This document shows, in pieces, positions 1 to 6,947 of a stretch of DNA of 64,000 nucleotides. Source of the DNA: Bacteroidales bacterium (GTDB taxonomy: Bacteria > Bacteroidota > Bacteroidia > Bacteroidales > F082); NCBI GenBank assembly GCA_017428285.1, contig JAFRRE010000178.1, positions 1-64,000 of the forward strand, given 5' to 3'. The notes below the pieces were generated by a model, which saw only the letters and a list, made by a program, of their open reading frames with translations, made no database searches and was not told where the DNA came from. How positions within the stretch are numbered: position 1 is the stretch's first letter; every line of letters starts with the position of its first letter. Position numbers and translations under genes: made by a program.

Positions 1-38
1 ATTCCGCGCCAGCGGAGTTCTTCAACAAAATTCTTCAT
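1..38 (-). CDS. tyrS: Tyrosyl-tRNA synthetase, N-terminal fragment
   Basis: Only the first 12 codons lie in the window. They start at the ATG at 38-36 and run off the left edge, reading MKNFVEELRWRG. This is close to the N-terminus I know from Bacteroides TyrRS, which charges tRNA-Tyr in the cytoplasm. The gene diverges from the hip operon and shares its upstream region (39-241). The call rests on a dozen residues and the bacteroidal pattern, so it is moderately sure; the rest of the gene is outside the window. Confidence 0.55.
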   Translation of the reverse strand, partial: MKNFVEELRWRG

Positions 39-215
39 CGTTAGGGTTAGTTTTGAGATGCAAAAATACGGGAAAACAGGAAATAATATGATTATTCATT
101 GAAAAATCTTTGGCAAAGGATGAAGATTTTCGTATAATTTACATTCTTTCGAATGTATTTATATGGAAATTTATGGTTTTCACATTCTTTCTGATGTAAT
201 TTCAATAAAAAGTGT

Positions 216-223
216 TATTTTTG
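216..223 (+). promoter_or_regulatory. -7 promoter box of the hip operon
   Basis: TATTTTTG matches the Bacteroidota -7 consensus TAnnTTTG and sits 18 bp before the hipB start codon. No clear -33 TTTG was found at the usual distance. Since HipB-type proteins bind operators over their own promoter, this box may be autoregulated; that is inference. Confidence 0.5.
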
Positions 224-241
224 CAGCCGAAAGGATGTAAA

Positions 242-457
242 ATGATGAAGAAAACCCCTTTGACAGAGACTGTGAAACAGTTGAGAAAGCAATATGGTCT
301 GACGCAGGAACAACTTGCCTACAAATCAGGCGTAGGATTGAATTTTGTCCGTGAGATGGAGCAAGGTAAGGCCACTGTCAGGCTTGATAAAGTCAATCAA
401 GTGCTCAATTTGTTTAACTATGAAATGGTGCCCACACCAAGAAAGGATAAGCAATGA
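242..457 (+). CDS. hipB: HipB-like XRE-family antitoxin/regulator (y4mF type)
   Basis: A 71-aa DNA-binding protein. The segment LRKQYGLTQEQLAYKSGV is a classic Cro/C1-type helix-turn-helix, followed by FVREMEQGKATVRLDK, typical of y4mF/HipB-type regulators. It probably represses its own operon and binds the HipS/HipT proteins encoded next. The start is placed at the first ATG of the ATGATG pair because the upstream codons overlap the -7 box. Its TGA stop overlaps the ATG of the next gene (ATGA), suggesting translational coupling. The family call is firm; the role in a tripartite system is inferred from gene order. Confidence 0.8.
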   Translation: MMKKTPLTETVKQLRKQYGLTQEQLAYKSGVGLNFVREMEQGKATVRLDKVNQVLNLFNYEMVPTPRKDKQ

Positions 458-789
458 AAAAGGCTCTGGTTTATTTTCGGGATGTTTTGGCGGGACGACT
501 CTCCGAGACAGAAGATGGTTATGAGTTTCGATACGAAGCAACCTACCTTGCCAGGCCACAAGCCGAGCCCATTAGCCTCACCTTGCCTTTGCGCGAAGAA
601 GCTTATCAAAGCCATGTATTATTCCCGTTTTTCGACGGACTGATACCTGAAGGTTGGCTTTTGGATGTGGCTTTGCGTAACACCGACATCAGTATGCTCG
701 ACAGGATGTCATTGCTGTTGCTTTGCTGCAAGGATTGTATTGGAGCTGTGAGTGTAATACCTGATAATGAGGAGGAAAGCCATGAGTAA
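454..789 (+). CDS. hipS: HipS-like protein (stand-alone HipA N-terminal subdomain)
   Basis: A 111-aa protein matching only the N-terminal subdomain of HipA (LVYFRDVLAGRLSETEDGYEFRYE, followed by the SLTLPLREEAY stretch and LIPEGWLLD). In classic HipA this part is fused to the kinase; here it is a separate gene, as HipS is in the E. coli O127 HipBST system, where HipS acts as the antitoxin. It overlaps hipB by 4 nt and hipT by 8 nt. The 8-nt overlap and the strong GGAGG of the next gene lying inside this reading frame indicate genuinely separate translation and not a sequencing frameshift, though an ancient frameshift of hipA cannot be excluded. Confidence 0.75.
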   Translation: MKKALVYFRDVLAGRLSETEDGYEFRYEATYLARPQAEPISLTLPLREEAYQSHVLFPFFDGLIPEGWLLDVALRNTDISMLDRMSLLLLCCKDCIGAVSVIPDNEEESHE

Positions 790-1723
790 ATGCTTGTTTT
801 GCTACAAGGAATTGAACGAGGGAGAGAAGGATTTTCATGCCCGTTGTGCCCGCAAATTCTTTGGTACGTCCACAGCACCTGACATGGAATACACACAATC
901 CGACATGGACCGTTTGGGCGAACAAATCATCCGTTCGCAGACAACATTGACGGGCGTGCAGCCCAAATTGTCGTTGAACCTACAAAAGCACGAAGGGGGT
1001 CAACGATTGACCATAGTTGGATTATGGGGTGCCTATATCTTTAAGCCTCAGACTTCAAGGTTTGCGGAGTTGCCCGAGAATGAAGACCTTACTATGCACC
1101 TTGCTGAGATCGCTGGACTAAAAACGGCACAACATTCTTTGATTCGCCTTGCTGATAATTCGTTGAGTTACCTCACTCGCCGCATGGATCGCGATGCAAA
1201 AGGAAACAAACTGGCGATGGAAGATTTTTGCCAACTTACAGAGCGACAGACGGAATACAAATACCGCAGTTCATATGAGCAGGTGGCTAAAGCTATCGAA
1301 CGCTATTCCACCGTTCCGCAATTGGATGTGATCAATTATTACGAAGAGATAATCTTTTGTTGGCTTACGGGCAACAACGACATGCACTTGAAGAATTTCT
1401 CTCTGCTGTCGCTGGGCGATAGTCGATATGAGTTATCGCCTGCATACGATTTGCTCAATGTAGCCATTGTAAATCCTGCTGACACCGAAGAATTGGCCCT
1501 CACCTTGAATGGCAAAAAACGTCGTATTTCCCGCAATGATTTTGTTGAAGCTGCAAGTAGGTCTGGCGTTTCGGAGAAAGTCTTGGATGGACTGATTGCA
1601 CATTTCAAGCAATGTTTGCCTGCATGGGAAAGGAAAATCGATGAATCGTTCCTTTCTGATGAAATGAAAACGGATTATAAAGAATTGATTTCCAAAAGGA
1701 TGAATCATTTGTTAGGGTTGTAG
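782..1723 (+). CDS. hipT: HipT-like serine/threonine kinase toxin
   Basis: A 313-aa HipA-family kinase. It has an N-terminal Cys/His knuckle (CLFC...H..C, residues 4-22), a Gly-rich ATP loop at about 55-62 (TLTGVQPK), a catalytic loop GNNDMHLKNFSLL near residue 200 and the metal-binding SPAYDLLN after it. Known HipT of E. coli O127 phosphorylates TrpS and is controlled by two Ser residues just before the Gly loop; here the equivalent positions read T55-L56-T57, so Thr would be the acceptors (inference). The start at 782 is favoured over 767 because GGAGG at 771-775 lies 6 nt upstream. The stop codon lies inside a palindromic repeat. Confidence 0.8.
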   Translation: MSKCLFCYKELNEGEKDFHARCARKFFGTSTAPDMEYTQSDMDRLGEQIIRSQTTLTGVQPKLSLNLQKHEGGQRLTIVGLWGAYIFKPQTSRFAELPENEDLTMHLAEIAGLKTAQHSLIRLADNSLSYLTRRMDRDAKGNKLAMEDFCQLTERQTEYKYRSSYEQVAKAIERYSTVPQLDVINYYEEIIFCWLTGNNDMHLKNFSLLSLGDSRYELSPAYDLLNVAIVNPADTEELALTLNGKKRRISRNDFVEAASRSGVSEKVLDGLIAHFKQCLPAWERKIDESFLSDEMKTDYKELISKRMNHLLGL

Positions 1724-1793
1724 GGCTGTCGTACCACGGCAGCCGCATAATGCAAATTGCGATAATGCGGCTGCCACAATGTGACAGCCCTAC
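1720..1793. repeat. Composite palindromic element overlapping the hipT stop codon
   Basis: Outer arms GTAGGGCTGTC (1720-1730) and GACAGCCCTAC (1783-1793) enclose inner arms GGCAGCCGCAT (1738-1748) and ATGCGGCTGCC (1765-1775). The hipT TAG (1721-1723) is part of the left arm. The outer arms recur at 16326-16354. It would fold as a long hairpin in RNA and could protect or end the hip transcript. Confidence 0.75.
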
Positions 1794-1800
1794 AAACAAA

Positions 1801-1833
1801 AATCCTCTCGCCAGGTTTTCTGACAAGAGGATT
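1801..1833. terminator. Probable transcription terminator between hipT and the T9SS gene
   Basis: Stem AATCCTCT (1801-1808) pairs with AGAGGATT (1826-1833), followed on the plus strand by a T-rich tract. It lies between convergent hipT and the T9SS cargo gene and may serve both directions. Confidence 0.5.
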
Positions 1834-1857
1834 TGTATTTGTGGTTTTGTCATAGAG

Positions 1858-1885
1858 ACGCGCCACGACATGTCTCTACAATAGT
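1858..1885. repeat. 28-nt palindromic repeat, copy 1
   Basis: Degenerate copy of the GTAGAGACG...CGTCTCTAC family: left arm begins ATAGAGACG and right arm ends TGTCTCTAC, 28 nt overall. Other copies lie near 6104, 22466, 36911, 38772 and 47529. Confidence 0.6.
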
Positions 1886-1890
1886 TGTCG

Positions 1891-3165
1891 TTACTCCACT
1901 ACCACTTTCTGCACCGAACCTTCATCAGACTTGATGAAGTAGACGCCAGAGCGGAGCGTGAGCGTATGCGTGCCGCTCTCGGAGTGGCTTGTGGTGATGA
2001 CTTGACCGAGTGTGTTGAACACTGTTACGTCAGTTGTTCCTTCAACGGTAAACTCACCATTGGAAGGATTGGGGTAGAGTTTAAAGGTTTTGTTTTGGTG
2101 TTCGCCGATACCGACGATTCCCTCTTCGCTACGGTTGGAGAGCAATCTGCTCTCACTCTTGCCGTTTTCAACGCCTTGAACAACTACGTGTCCCTCGTTG
2201 AACTGGTTTTCTGAGCAGGTGTAGCTGGTGACACTAGCACCGACGAAGTCGATGACTGTCAGGTCACCATCCTTGGCACCTGGATACCACTCACAGATAT
2301 TGTAGCCGAGTAAGTCGTATCCAGCAGGGACATTCCAGTTGACCTCGATGGTATTGTTGATACCTGTCAAGTAAGCCATGTGGATGGTCTCTTTGGGATA
2401 GCTCACGATGGGGCATTCTGTGCCGTCTGTGGCGACAGCTGTGAGTGTGTAAGTACGGGATGCGGAACCACTACCGATATTGTCTGTGAACTGACCATCG
2501 GAGTAGGGGGCTGTACCGACCTGTAGACCGTCACGTTTCACGATGACATGGTCGATGTACAGAGCTTGTGCTGGATTGGTCTGCCATGTGATCAAGTTTA
2601 AGTTGCTCTCAAGGTCACAGGTAGCCAAGTCGATTTCGACATTCTCATTCACGATTTTCGTTCTGTATGCGGTAGCACACATGTCTGAGATTCCGGCGAT
2701 GTAGGTTCCTGCAGGTTTGTAGATGATGTTTTCTTCTTCGCCTGAACTCCATGTAATGTTGTACATGCTAGCAGAATCATCTTCTACAGCTTTGAGTTCG
2801 GCAAGTTCGCCGCCGTGAATCCAGATTTTTTCGGTGGTTTCGTTAGGTACATTTGGCTCAATGAAGTGGACAACTCGTGAGTACGAATGGTCACATCCAG
2901 CGTATTCTATGTGGCAACTTGTAGTCCCCAATAGACACATTTCAGGAGTAATAATTACAGGGTTGTCAGAAAATTCTTCTCCCTCAATTAACCATATAAA
3001 CTCAGTGCAGTCTTCAGCGGCATAAATCAGTACCGTATCGTACTTGTTTGTACATACATCTACGATGGTTTCCATGTTGTTAACATAGAAAACTGTGTCG
3101 TTTTGTGCATTAGCTGTCATTATGAAACCAAGCACAAGCATTGTCATGATGATTACCTTTTTCAT
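1891..3165 (-). CDS. Secreted protein with C-terminal T9SS sorting domain
   Basis: A 424-aa exported protein. A Sec signal peptide (MKKVIIMTMLVLGFIMTANA) is followed by beta-rich sequence with Ig/fibronectin-like stretches (RTYTLTAVATDGTECP, IEVNWNVPAGYDLLGYN). The last ~75 residues are a type A T9SS sorting domain: FKLYPNPSNGEFTVEG, a VFNTLGQVI strand and a final SGVYFIKSDEGSVQKVVV. It should cross the outer membrane through the type IX machinery and be released or anchored at the surface. Its substrate cannot be told. The 98-bp gap upstream has an AAGGAAC ribosome-binding-like site but no clear TAnnTTTG box, so its normal promoter may have been lost at the junction with the recoded gene. 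Confidence 0.85.
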   Translation of the reverse strand: MKKVIIMTMLVLGFIMTANAQNDTVFYVNNMETIVDVCTNKYDTVLIYAAEDCTEFIWLIEGEEFSDNPVIITPEMCLLGTTSCHIEYAGCDHSYSRVVHFIEPNVPNETTEKIWIHGGELAELKAVEDDSASMYNITWSSGEEENIIYKPAGTYIAGISDMCATAYRTKIVNENVEIDLATCDLESNLNLITWQTNPAQALYIDHVIVKRDGLQVGTAPYSDGQFTDNIGSGSASRTYTLTAVATDGTECPIVSYPKETIHMAYLTGINNTIEVNWNVPAGYDLLGYNICEWYPGAKDGDLTVIDFVGASVTSYTCSENQFNEGHVVVQGVENGKSESRLLSNRSEEGIVGIGEHQNKTFKLYPNPSNGEFTVEGTTDVTVFNTLGQVITTSHSESGTHTLTLRSGVYFIKSDEGSVQKVVVE

Positions 3166-3239
3166 GGACTTGTTCCTTTCTATTATTTTGTTATTGATTA
3201 TTTGTTTTTATATCTATTTTATATTGAAATAATTTTATA

Positions 3240-3257
3240 AGTCAAGCTGAATTGACT
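3240..3257 (-). terminator. Small hairpin 6 nt after the recoded gene
   Basis: AGTCAA and TTGACT (3240-3245 / 3252-3257) form a 6-bp stem with a 6-nt loop, followed on the minus strand by an A/T-rich tract. If it belongs to the recoded gene, the foreign segment extends at least to about 3225. The stem is weak, so the call is tentative. Confidence 0.35.
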
Positions 3258-3263
3258 ATTAAT

Positions 3264-5909
3264 TTATAACTCTGCTGGATATTCGCTATAATAAGTACCA
3301 GTTGCAACATCAGAAGGTTTTGGTGAAACGTAACCACAAGATATGTCATAGTTTGTAATATCGACACTAGTATTTCATGTTGCAATAGTATTTCAATTTA
3401 ATAAGTTATATCGTCAGAATTCATAAGTTCCATCCGTGTTCTTCTTGTTTTTTTTACAAGCAACATAGTATCAAACATTGTTTTTCTCATAATACATAAC
3501 GGTTCAAACTCTTTCTTCGTCACAACTTGTTGGTACACAGTTGCTTCATAATTTTACAGAACCATTTACATCCAATGTAGCCTTTGGTGTTTGTGTATTA
3601 ATTCAAACTGAATATGATTTATAACGATTTGCGCTTAGTGTCATATTCCCTGTTAAATATGTGAAGTATATGAATGCTCCACTCATGGTTCAGACTGCAA
3701 GTTCGTGGGTTCACATAATTTCGTAGTGACGGTCATTGCTATCCACATCTCATGTTGCATAAATTGTAATTATTGAACCGTGAGCATTTGGTCTTGCAGC
3801 AGTTTTATAGTTATTAGATCCTATTCATACAGCTACCATTCATCCTATTGAAGCTCACGCTCCTTTGCTGTAAACAGCACCATTTCATACGCGTAATCAT
3901 TTTTGATCGAAAGTTATACGGGTGCTTGGTCAAGCAAGACCATCACTGTTGTAAGTATAGAAATTAAATGCTCCGCTATGGTAGAAATTTGTGGCAAAGT
4001 ACAGAGGAAGATCGTCTCTGATAGGTGTAAGAACATCTTTCGTCTTAATGTTTGAAGATGAAGGGTCGTATATTAACTTTTGATCAATATCCCAAAGGCT
4101 GTCTCATCATCCAGTATAATAATTGACAATTACTCATGTATGGAAATGGACAGTTGTTCCGCTGTGGATTGTTATCCTTGTTCATGTATAAATATTTGTT
4201 ACTCAACTATCTATGTTGTAGGTGTTGTATTCGTTATATGTGTTGTTTCCTCAATCACCTCCATCGAATACACATCGGATTTCTCATGATCATTCAGGTA
4301 TTGTTCGTTGAAGGATTCAACCTTCATCTTTATTTAACGCCGCATTGAATCTATCAACAGCTTCTTGTGTCATGTATCTACAAACTTTTCCACCACTATA
4401 GTGTGTCACTTGGATTCAATCTCATCCATTACATTGACCTTCGCAGGTTGGGGCATCCTCTTTGCAGACTATGGAGCAGTCTGTTCAGTCGCTTTCATAG
4501 CTCACAGTCACTCGGGATGGGTTTGTTTTTTCTATACCTTTAATAAATTCTATACAATCTTCATTATCTTCTGCATCATTATTACAATCTAGGTTTTCAG
4601 AATATCGTGTTTGTATTTCTTTACAGTCCTCTCCACAATTCCATTCCACTGTCATGGTAACTCCTTCGCATTGGTATTTACATCGCTGTCAATGGCTTCA
4701 TGTGGCATTGACTCAGGTTCCGCCAGTTCAGTCTTCTCAATCCAGGATTTCGAAAGATCCTGTAGTATTGTCTGTAAGTGTTATCGTCACGGTTGTCGTC
4801 TTTCCGACCTTGCCTGTCGTGATTTCGGAGATTCAAAGTCAGGCAGCTCAGGTATCTCATTTCGCTCCAGTGTCTCACTGTGCTCAGGTGTTTCATTGAG
4901 GTCAGGTGATGGACTGGACGGCATTTGCTATGGTAATGGTGTTATTGTTGCTCAACCTGAAGATGATGTCGTTTCAACTAAGGTATCCTGAAGTGACATA
5001 GGCTCCAGTTGCTCAGACGGCTCCAGTGTCTCACTGTGCTCAGGTACCTCATTTCAAGGTCAACATGGCATCGACTAAGGTGATGTGACTTCCGTTACTT
5101 AATTCAAAGACAATATTATTATATTGAATGTAACCTGTGGTAACATGAGCTCAAGTGGCTCATCTTGGTCATGGTCAACCATTTCAATTTCATCATATGA
5201 CAATAGTTTTGTCTGATGGTTGGTTTAGATTGAAACTATCAAATACCTCTCATGTTTCTGTGCTTTTAAATGAGATTATGGCATTTGATGGTGTATTGTT
5301 TGTACAATTAATTGTTTTTGCGCCACTATCGTAATAACACAACATTCCGTCCGTCATGGTTCAGAGTTTTGCTTGGTTACAAACAAGATTTTCTCATTCT
5401 TTTACGCAGATGTAGTTGTCGCTTCATGTCACGTTTGGTATCGTGATGGATTTATTGCTTCACGTATTGGCACTAAATATTGTCGGCGTTGTTCACTTTA
5501 TCATCGTCAGAGTTCAGTCCTTGATACGTTCATCAAGCTGTCCACTTGTGACGAAACCTGTCAAGTTACAAACAAGTCATGTGTTTCAATCTCGTTTACA
5601 GATGTATCAAGATGTAGAAACTCATCAAGTTTTTACCAAGAGTCAGTATGTATTATAATATGTATCACCTCACCCTCCTCCTCATGTTCAATTGGCTCAC
5701 GTTGCTCATTTTGGTCAAGTCAATGTCGTTTTAGCATTTACTAATCTAATCTCAAAACCATCATCTCTTTGAAAAACTAAGTCGTCTCAGCTCCAGTATC
5801 CTGTGTTTATGCTTGCTCAATTGGCTCAAGTTGCTCATTTAGCTCCAGTCGCTCATTGTGGTCCTGTAATGGTTTGGATTGCGTTTACTAATGTTATGGT
5901 TTCATTATC
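3264..5909 (-). pseudogene. 5'-truncated UGA=Gly recoded gene: collagen-like, tail-fibre/adhesin-like protein
   Basis: Minus-strand frame from 5909 to TAA at 3266-3264: 881 codons, no TAA or TAG inside, about 77 in-frame TGA by hand count. With TGA=Gly (genetic code 25) the protein is coherent. Near 5864-5815 the G-X-Y run is GPQ-GAT-GAK-GAT-GAN-GAS, with GGA at some glycines and TGA at others; 4904-4831 holds eight such triplets. Four ~33-residue modules (pattern [TS]GY....[DN][LI][VI]F...ITLVNA...TG) alternate with these runs. Then follow a Cys-rich part (about 4700-4270), a beta-rich part (TRITIHSGTTVHFHTG) and a C-terminal VGINTQTPKATLDVNGSVK plus CDEERVGTVMYYE, as in many tail-fibre/adhesin proteins. 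TGG still encodes Trp. No start codon belongs to it; the frame meets host repeats at 5910. The Bacteroidota around it would stop at every TGA, so it should be silent there. Confidence 0.88.
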
Positions 5910-6102
5910 TCCCCTACGGGGCTTTGCCTGCCGGGGGGCAGTGTCGCTGCTGTGGGTCATCGCTCCGTAGGTCGCCGACCTACGGTTACTAAAGTATCGT
6001 CCCTTCGGGACGGGGCCTGACAGCCGCTTTGCGTCACTGCGAACGATTAGCGAAGCAGTCCATTTGTTTCAGATTTGTGGAAGATTCGTTTCCTTCCCTT
6101 TT

Positions 6103-6128
6103 TGAGACGCAAGATTTTGCGTCTCTAC
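6103..6128. repeat. 28-nt palindromic repeat, copy 2
   Basis: Arms GAGACGCAA and TTGCGTCTC with CTAC-like ends, the same family as the copies near 1858 and 22466. Confidence 0.6.
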
Positions 6129-6264
6129 ACAGCTTCGCCCTGTCGGTCACATTCTGTTATTGTAAATTATTATAAAACAATCGTTTACAACAAACATAAA
6201 ACATGGCTAATAGAGGCTTTGTTGTACATGGCAAAGGTAAAGCAATCCATCAGTGGAAACCTAT

Positions 6265-6300
6265 TTTGTTGCAACATGTCATTGGGCAAATTGCAACAAA
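6265..6300 (-). terminator. Hairpin directly after the small HTH gene
   Basis: TTTGTTGCAA (6265-6274) and TTGCAACAAA (6291-6300) can pair over 10 bp with a 16-nt loop. It starts at the base after the stop codon of the minus-strand HTH gene. There is no clear U-run, so termination is inferred from position only. Confidence 0.4.
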
Positions 6301-6549
6301 TCATTGGGCAATGTTATCTTGTTTTTCCATCATGAGGAAACATTCCGACAGGTCGGCATTGAAGTCGTGATGCAGGATTAGGGAGATTCTCATCAGCGTG
6401 GTGGTATCGATCCAACTGCGCTGCAAGATGTGGTACACATTGTTGCGGTGGCAGCACATTTGGTCGGCAAGCCAAGCCACGCTCCGCCTTTGCCGAACGA
6501 GCTCGGCTTTGATGAGGTGTCCGATATGTATTTCTTCTTGCGTGGACAT
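6301..6549 (-). CDS. Small helix-turn-helix protein
   Basis: An 82-aa protein starting MSTQEEIHIGHLIKAELVRQ. The segment RSVAWLADQMCCHRNNVYHIL is a helix-turn-helix, followed by IDTTTLMRISLILHHDF. This layout is common among small Bacteroidota DNA-binding proteins that resemble XRE regulators. The start at 6549 removes a non-conserved N-terminal extension that would reach into the structured element upstream. It stands alone, with a 130-nt nested hairpin only 45 bp upstream. Targets are unknown; it could regulate the divergent ATPase gene, but nothing in the sequence shows that. Confidence 0.7.
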   Translation of the reverse strand: MSTQEEIHIGHLIKAELVRQRRSVAWLADQMCCHRNNVYHILQRSWIDTTTLMRISLILHHDFNADLSECFLMMEKQDNIAQ

Positions 6550-6594
6550 GTCTTTGGAGTTAGGGTATAGAAAAAGCGTGGAAGGTATTTCTTG

Positions 6595-6724
6595 CTTAGT
6601 ACTCCGGGTTTCCACGCCCGCTCCCACCTAACAAGCCTTCCACGCCGTGCAAACACGGCGTTTTGAAACTTGTTCTTAAATGGGAGTGTCCCCAAGGGAC
6701 TTTGTGGAAAATTTGAGTACTAAG
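6595..6724. repeat. 130-nt nested inverted repeat (MITE-like or structured RNA)
   Basis: Six helices nest in order: CTTAGTACTC/GAGTACTAAG (6595-6604/6715-6724), TTTCCAC/GTGGAAA (6609-6615/6704-6710), CTCCCA/TGGGAG (6621-6626/6681-6686), AACAAG/CTTGTT (6630-6635/6669-6674) and CGCCGTG/CACGGCG (6643-6649/6654-6660). Every pair is perfect and the intervening loops are short. The 10-bp terminal repeats suggest a miniature mobile element; the even spacing of helices is equally compatible with a folded RNA in the leader of the HTH gene. Confidence 0.7.
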
Positions 6725-6879
6725 AACTGCTTCGAATCGCTGTTTTTATTCTATGTCAATGTGTTGTTTTTGCTACATAATTCGTGTGTTTTGATGGGTG
6801 CAAAGATAGTAAAAAGGTAAAAACCCATCCCACCACAAACAAAAAATGCGTGTTTACAAAAAAAAAGTAAGCAAATGGA

Positions 6880-6909
6880 TTGTCCGTTATGGAAATTTAT
6901 GTAATTTTG
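6880..6909 (+). promoter_or_regulatory. Promoter of the DUF4143 ATPase gene
   Basis: TTG at 6880-6882 (-33) and TAATTTTG at 6902-6909 (-7, exact TAnnTTTG) are 19 bp apart. Transcription would begin near 6915, which supports the internal ATG at 6948 over an upstream start at 6846. Confidence 0.65.
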
Positions 6910-6947
6910 CAGTTGTATTGCAAATTTGCATAAAATATAATAAATAT

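Larger units (their letters stand above)
5911..6300. other. Gene-free stretch packed with host-type hairpin repeats
   Basis: No gene is supported here. It holds short palindromes: CCCCTACGGGG (5911-5921), a 20-bp perfect inverted repeat built on CCGTAGGTCG at 5966-5985, CGTCCCTTCGGGACG near 6000, and a TTTGCGTCACTGCGA...GCGAAGCAGTCC unit (about 6026-6062) that also occurs at 31518-31550. A copy of the 28-nt GAGACG palindrome lies at 6103-6127. The end (6265-6300) carries TTTGTTGCAA paired with TTGCAACAAA. These are repeats of the host type seen elsewhere in the window, which marks the right-hand boundary of the recoded segment. Confidence 0.65.

Noticed and set aside
454..1723. A frameshifted single hipA gene
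   Set aside because: The downstream frame has its own strong GGAGG site and an N-terminal Cys/His motif typical of HipT, and the split matches a known three-gene system. A frameshift is not excluded but is less likely.
4080..5744. Several plus-strand open frames (for example 4080-4289, 4611-4991, 5373-5744)
   Set aside because: They are antisense shadows of the TGA-recoded minus-strand frame, where TGA reads as TCA on the plus strand; their products are low-complexity Ser/Cys-rich with no domain.
3264..5909. The region as a decayed pseudogene with ordinary nonsense mutations
   Set aside because: Random decay would give TAA and TAG as well as TGA and frameshifts. Only TGA occurs, the frame is continuous for 881 codons, and TGA falls at glycine positions of collagen triplets.
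3264..5909. TGA read as Trp (Mycoplasma-type code 4)
   Set aside because: It would put Trp at the obligatory Gly of G-X-Y triplets, and TGG is already used for Trp in the same frame.
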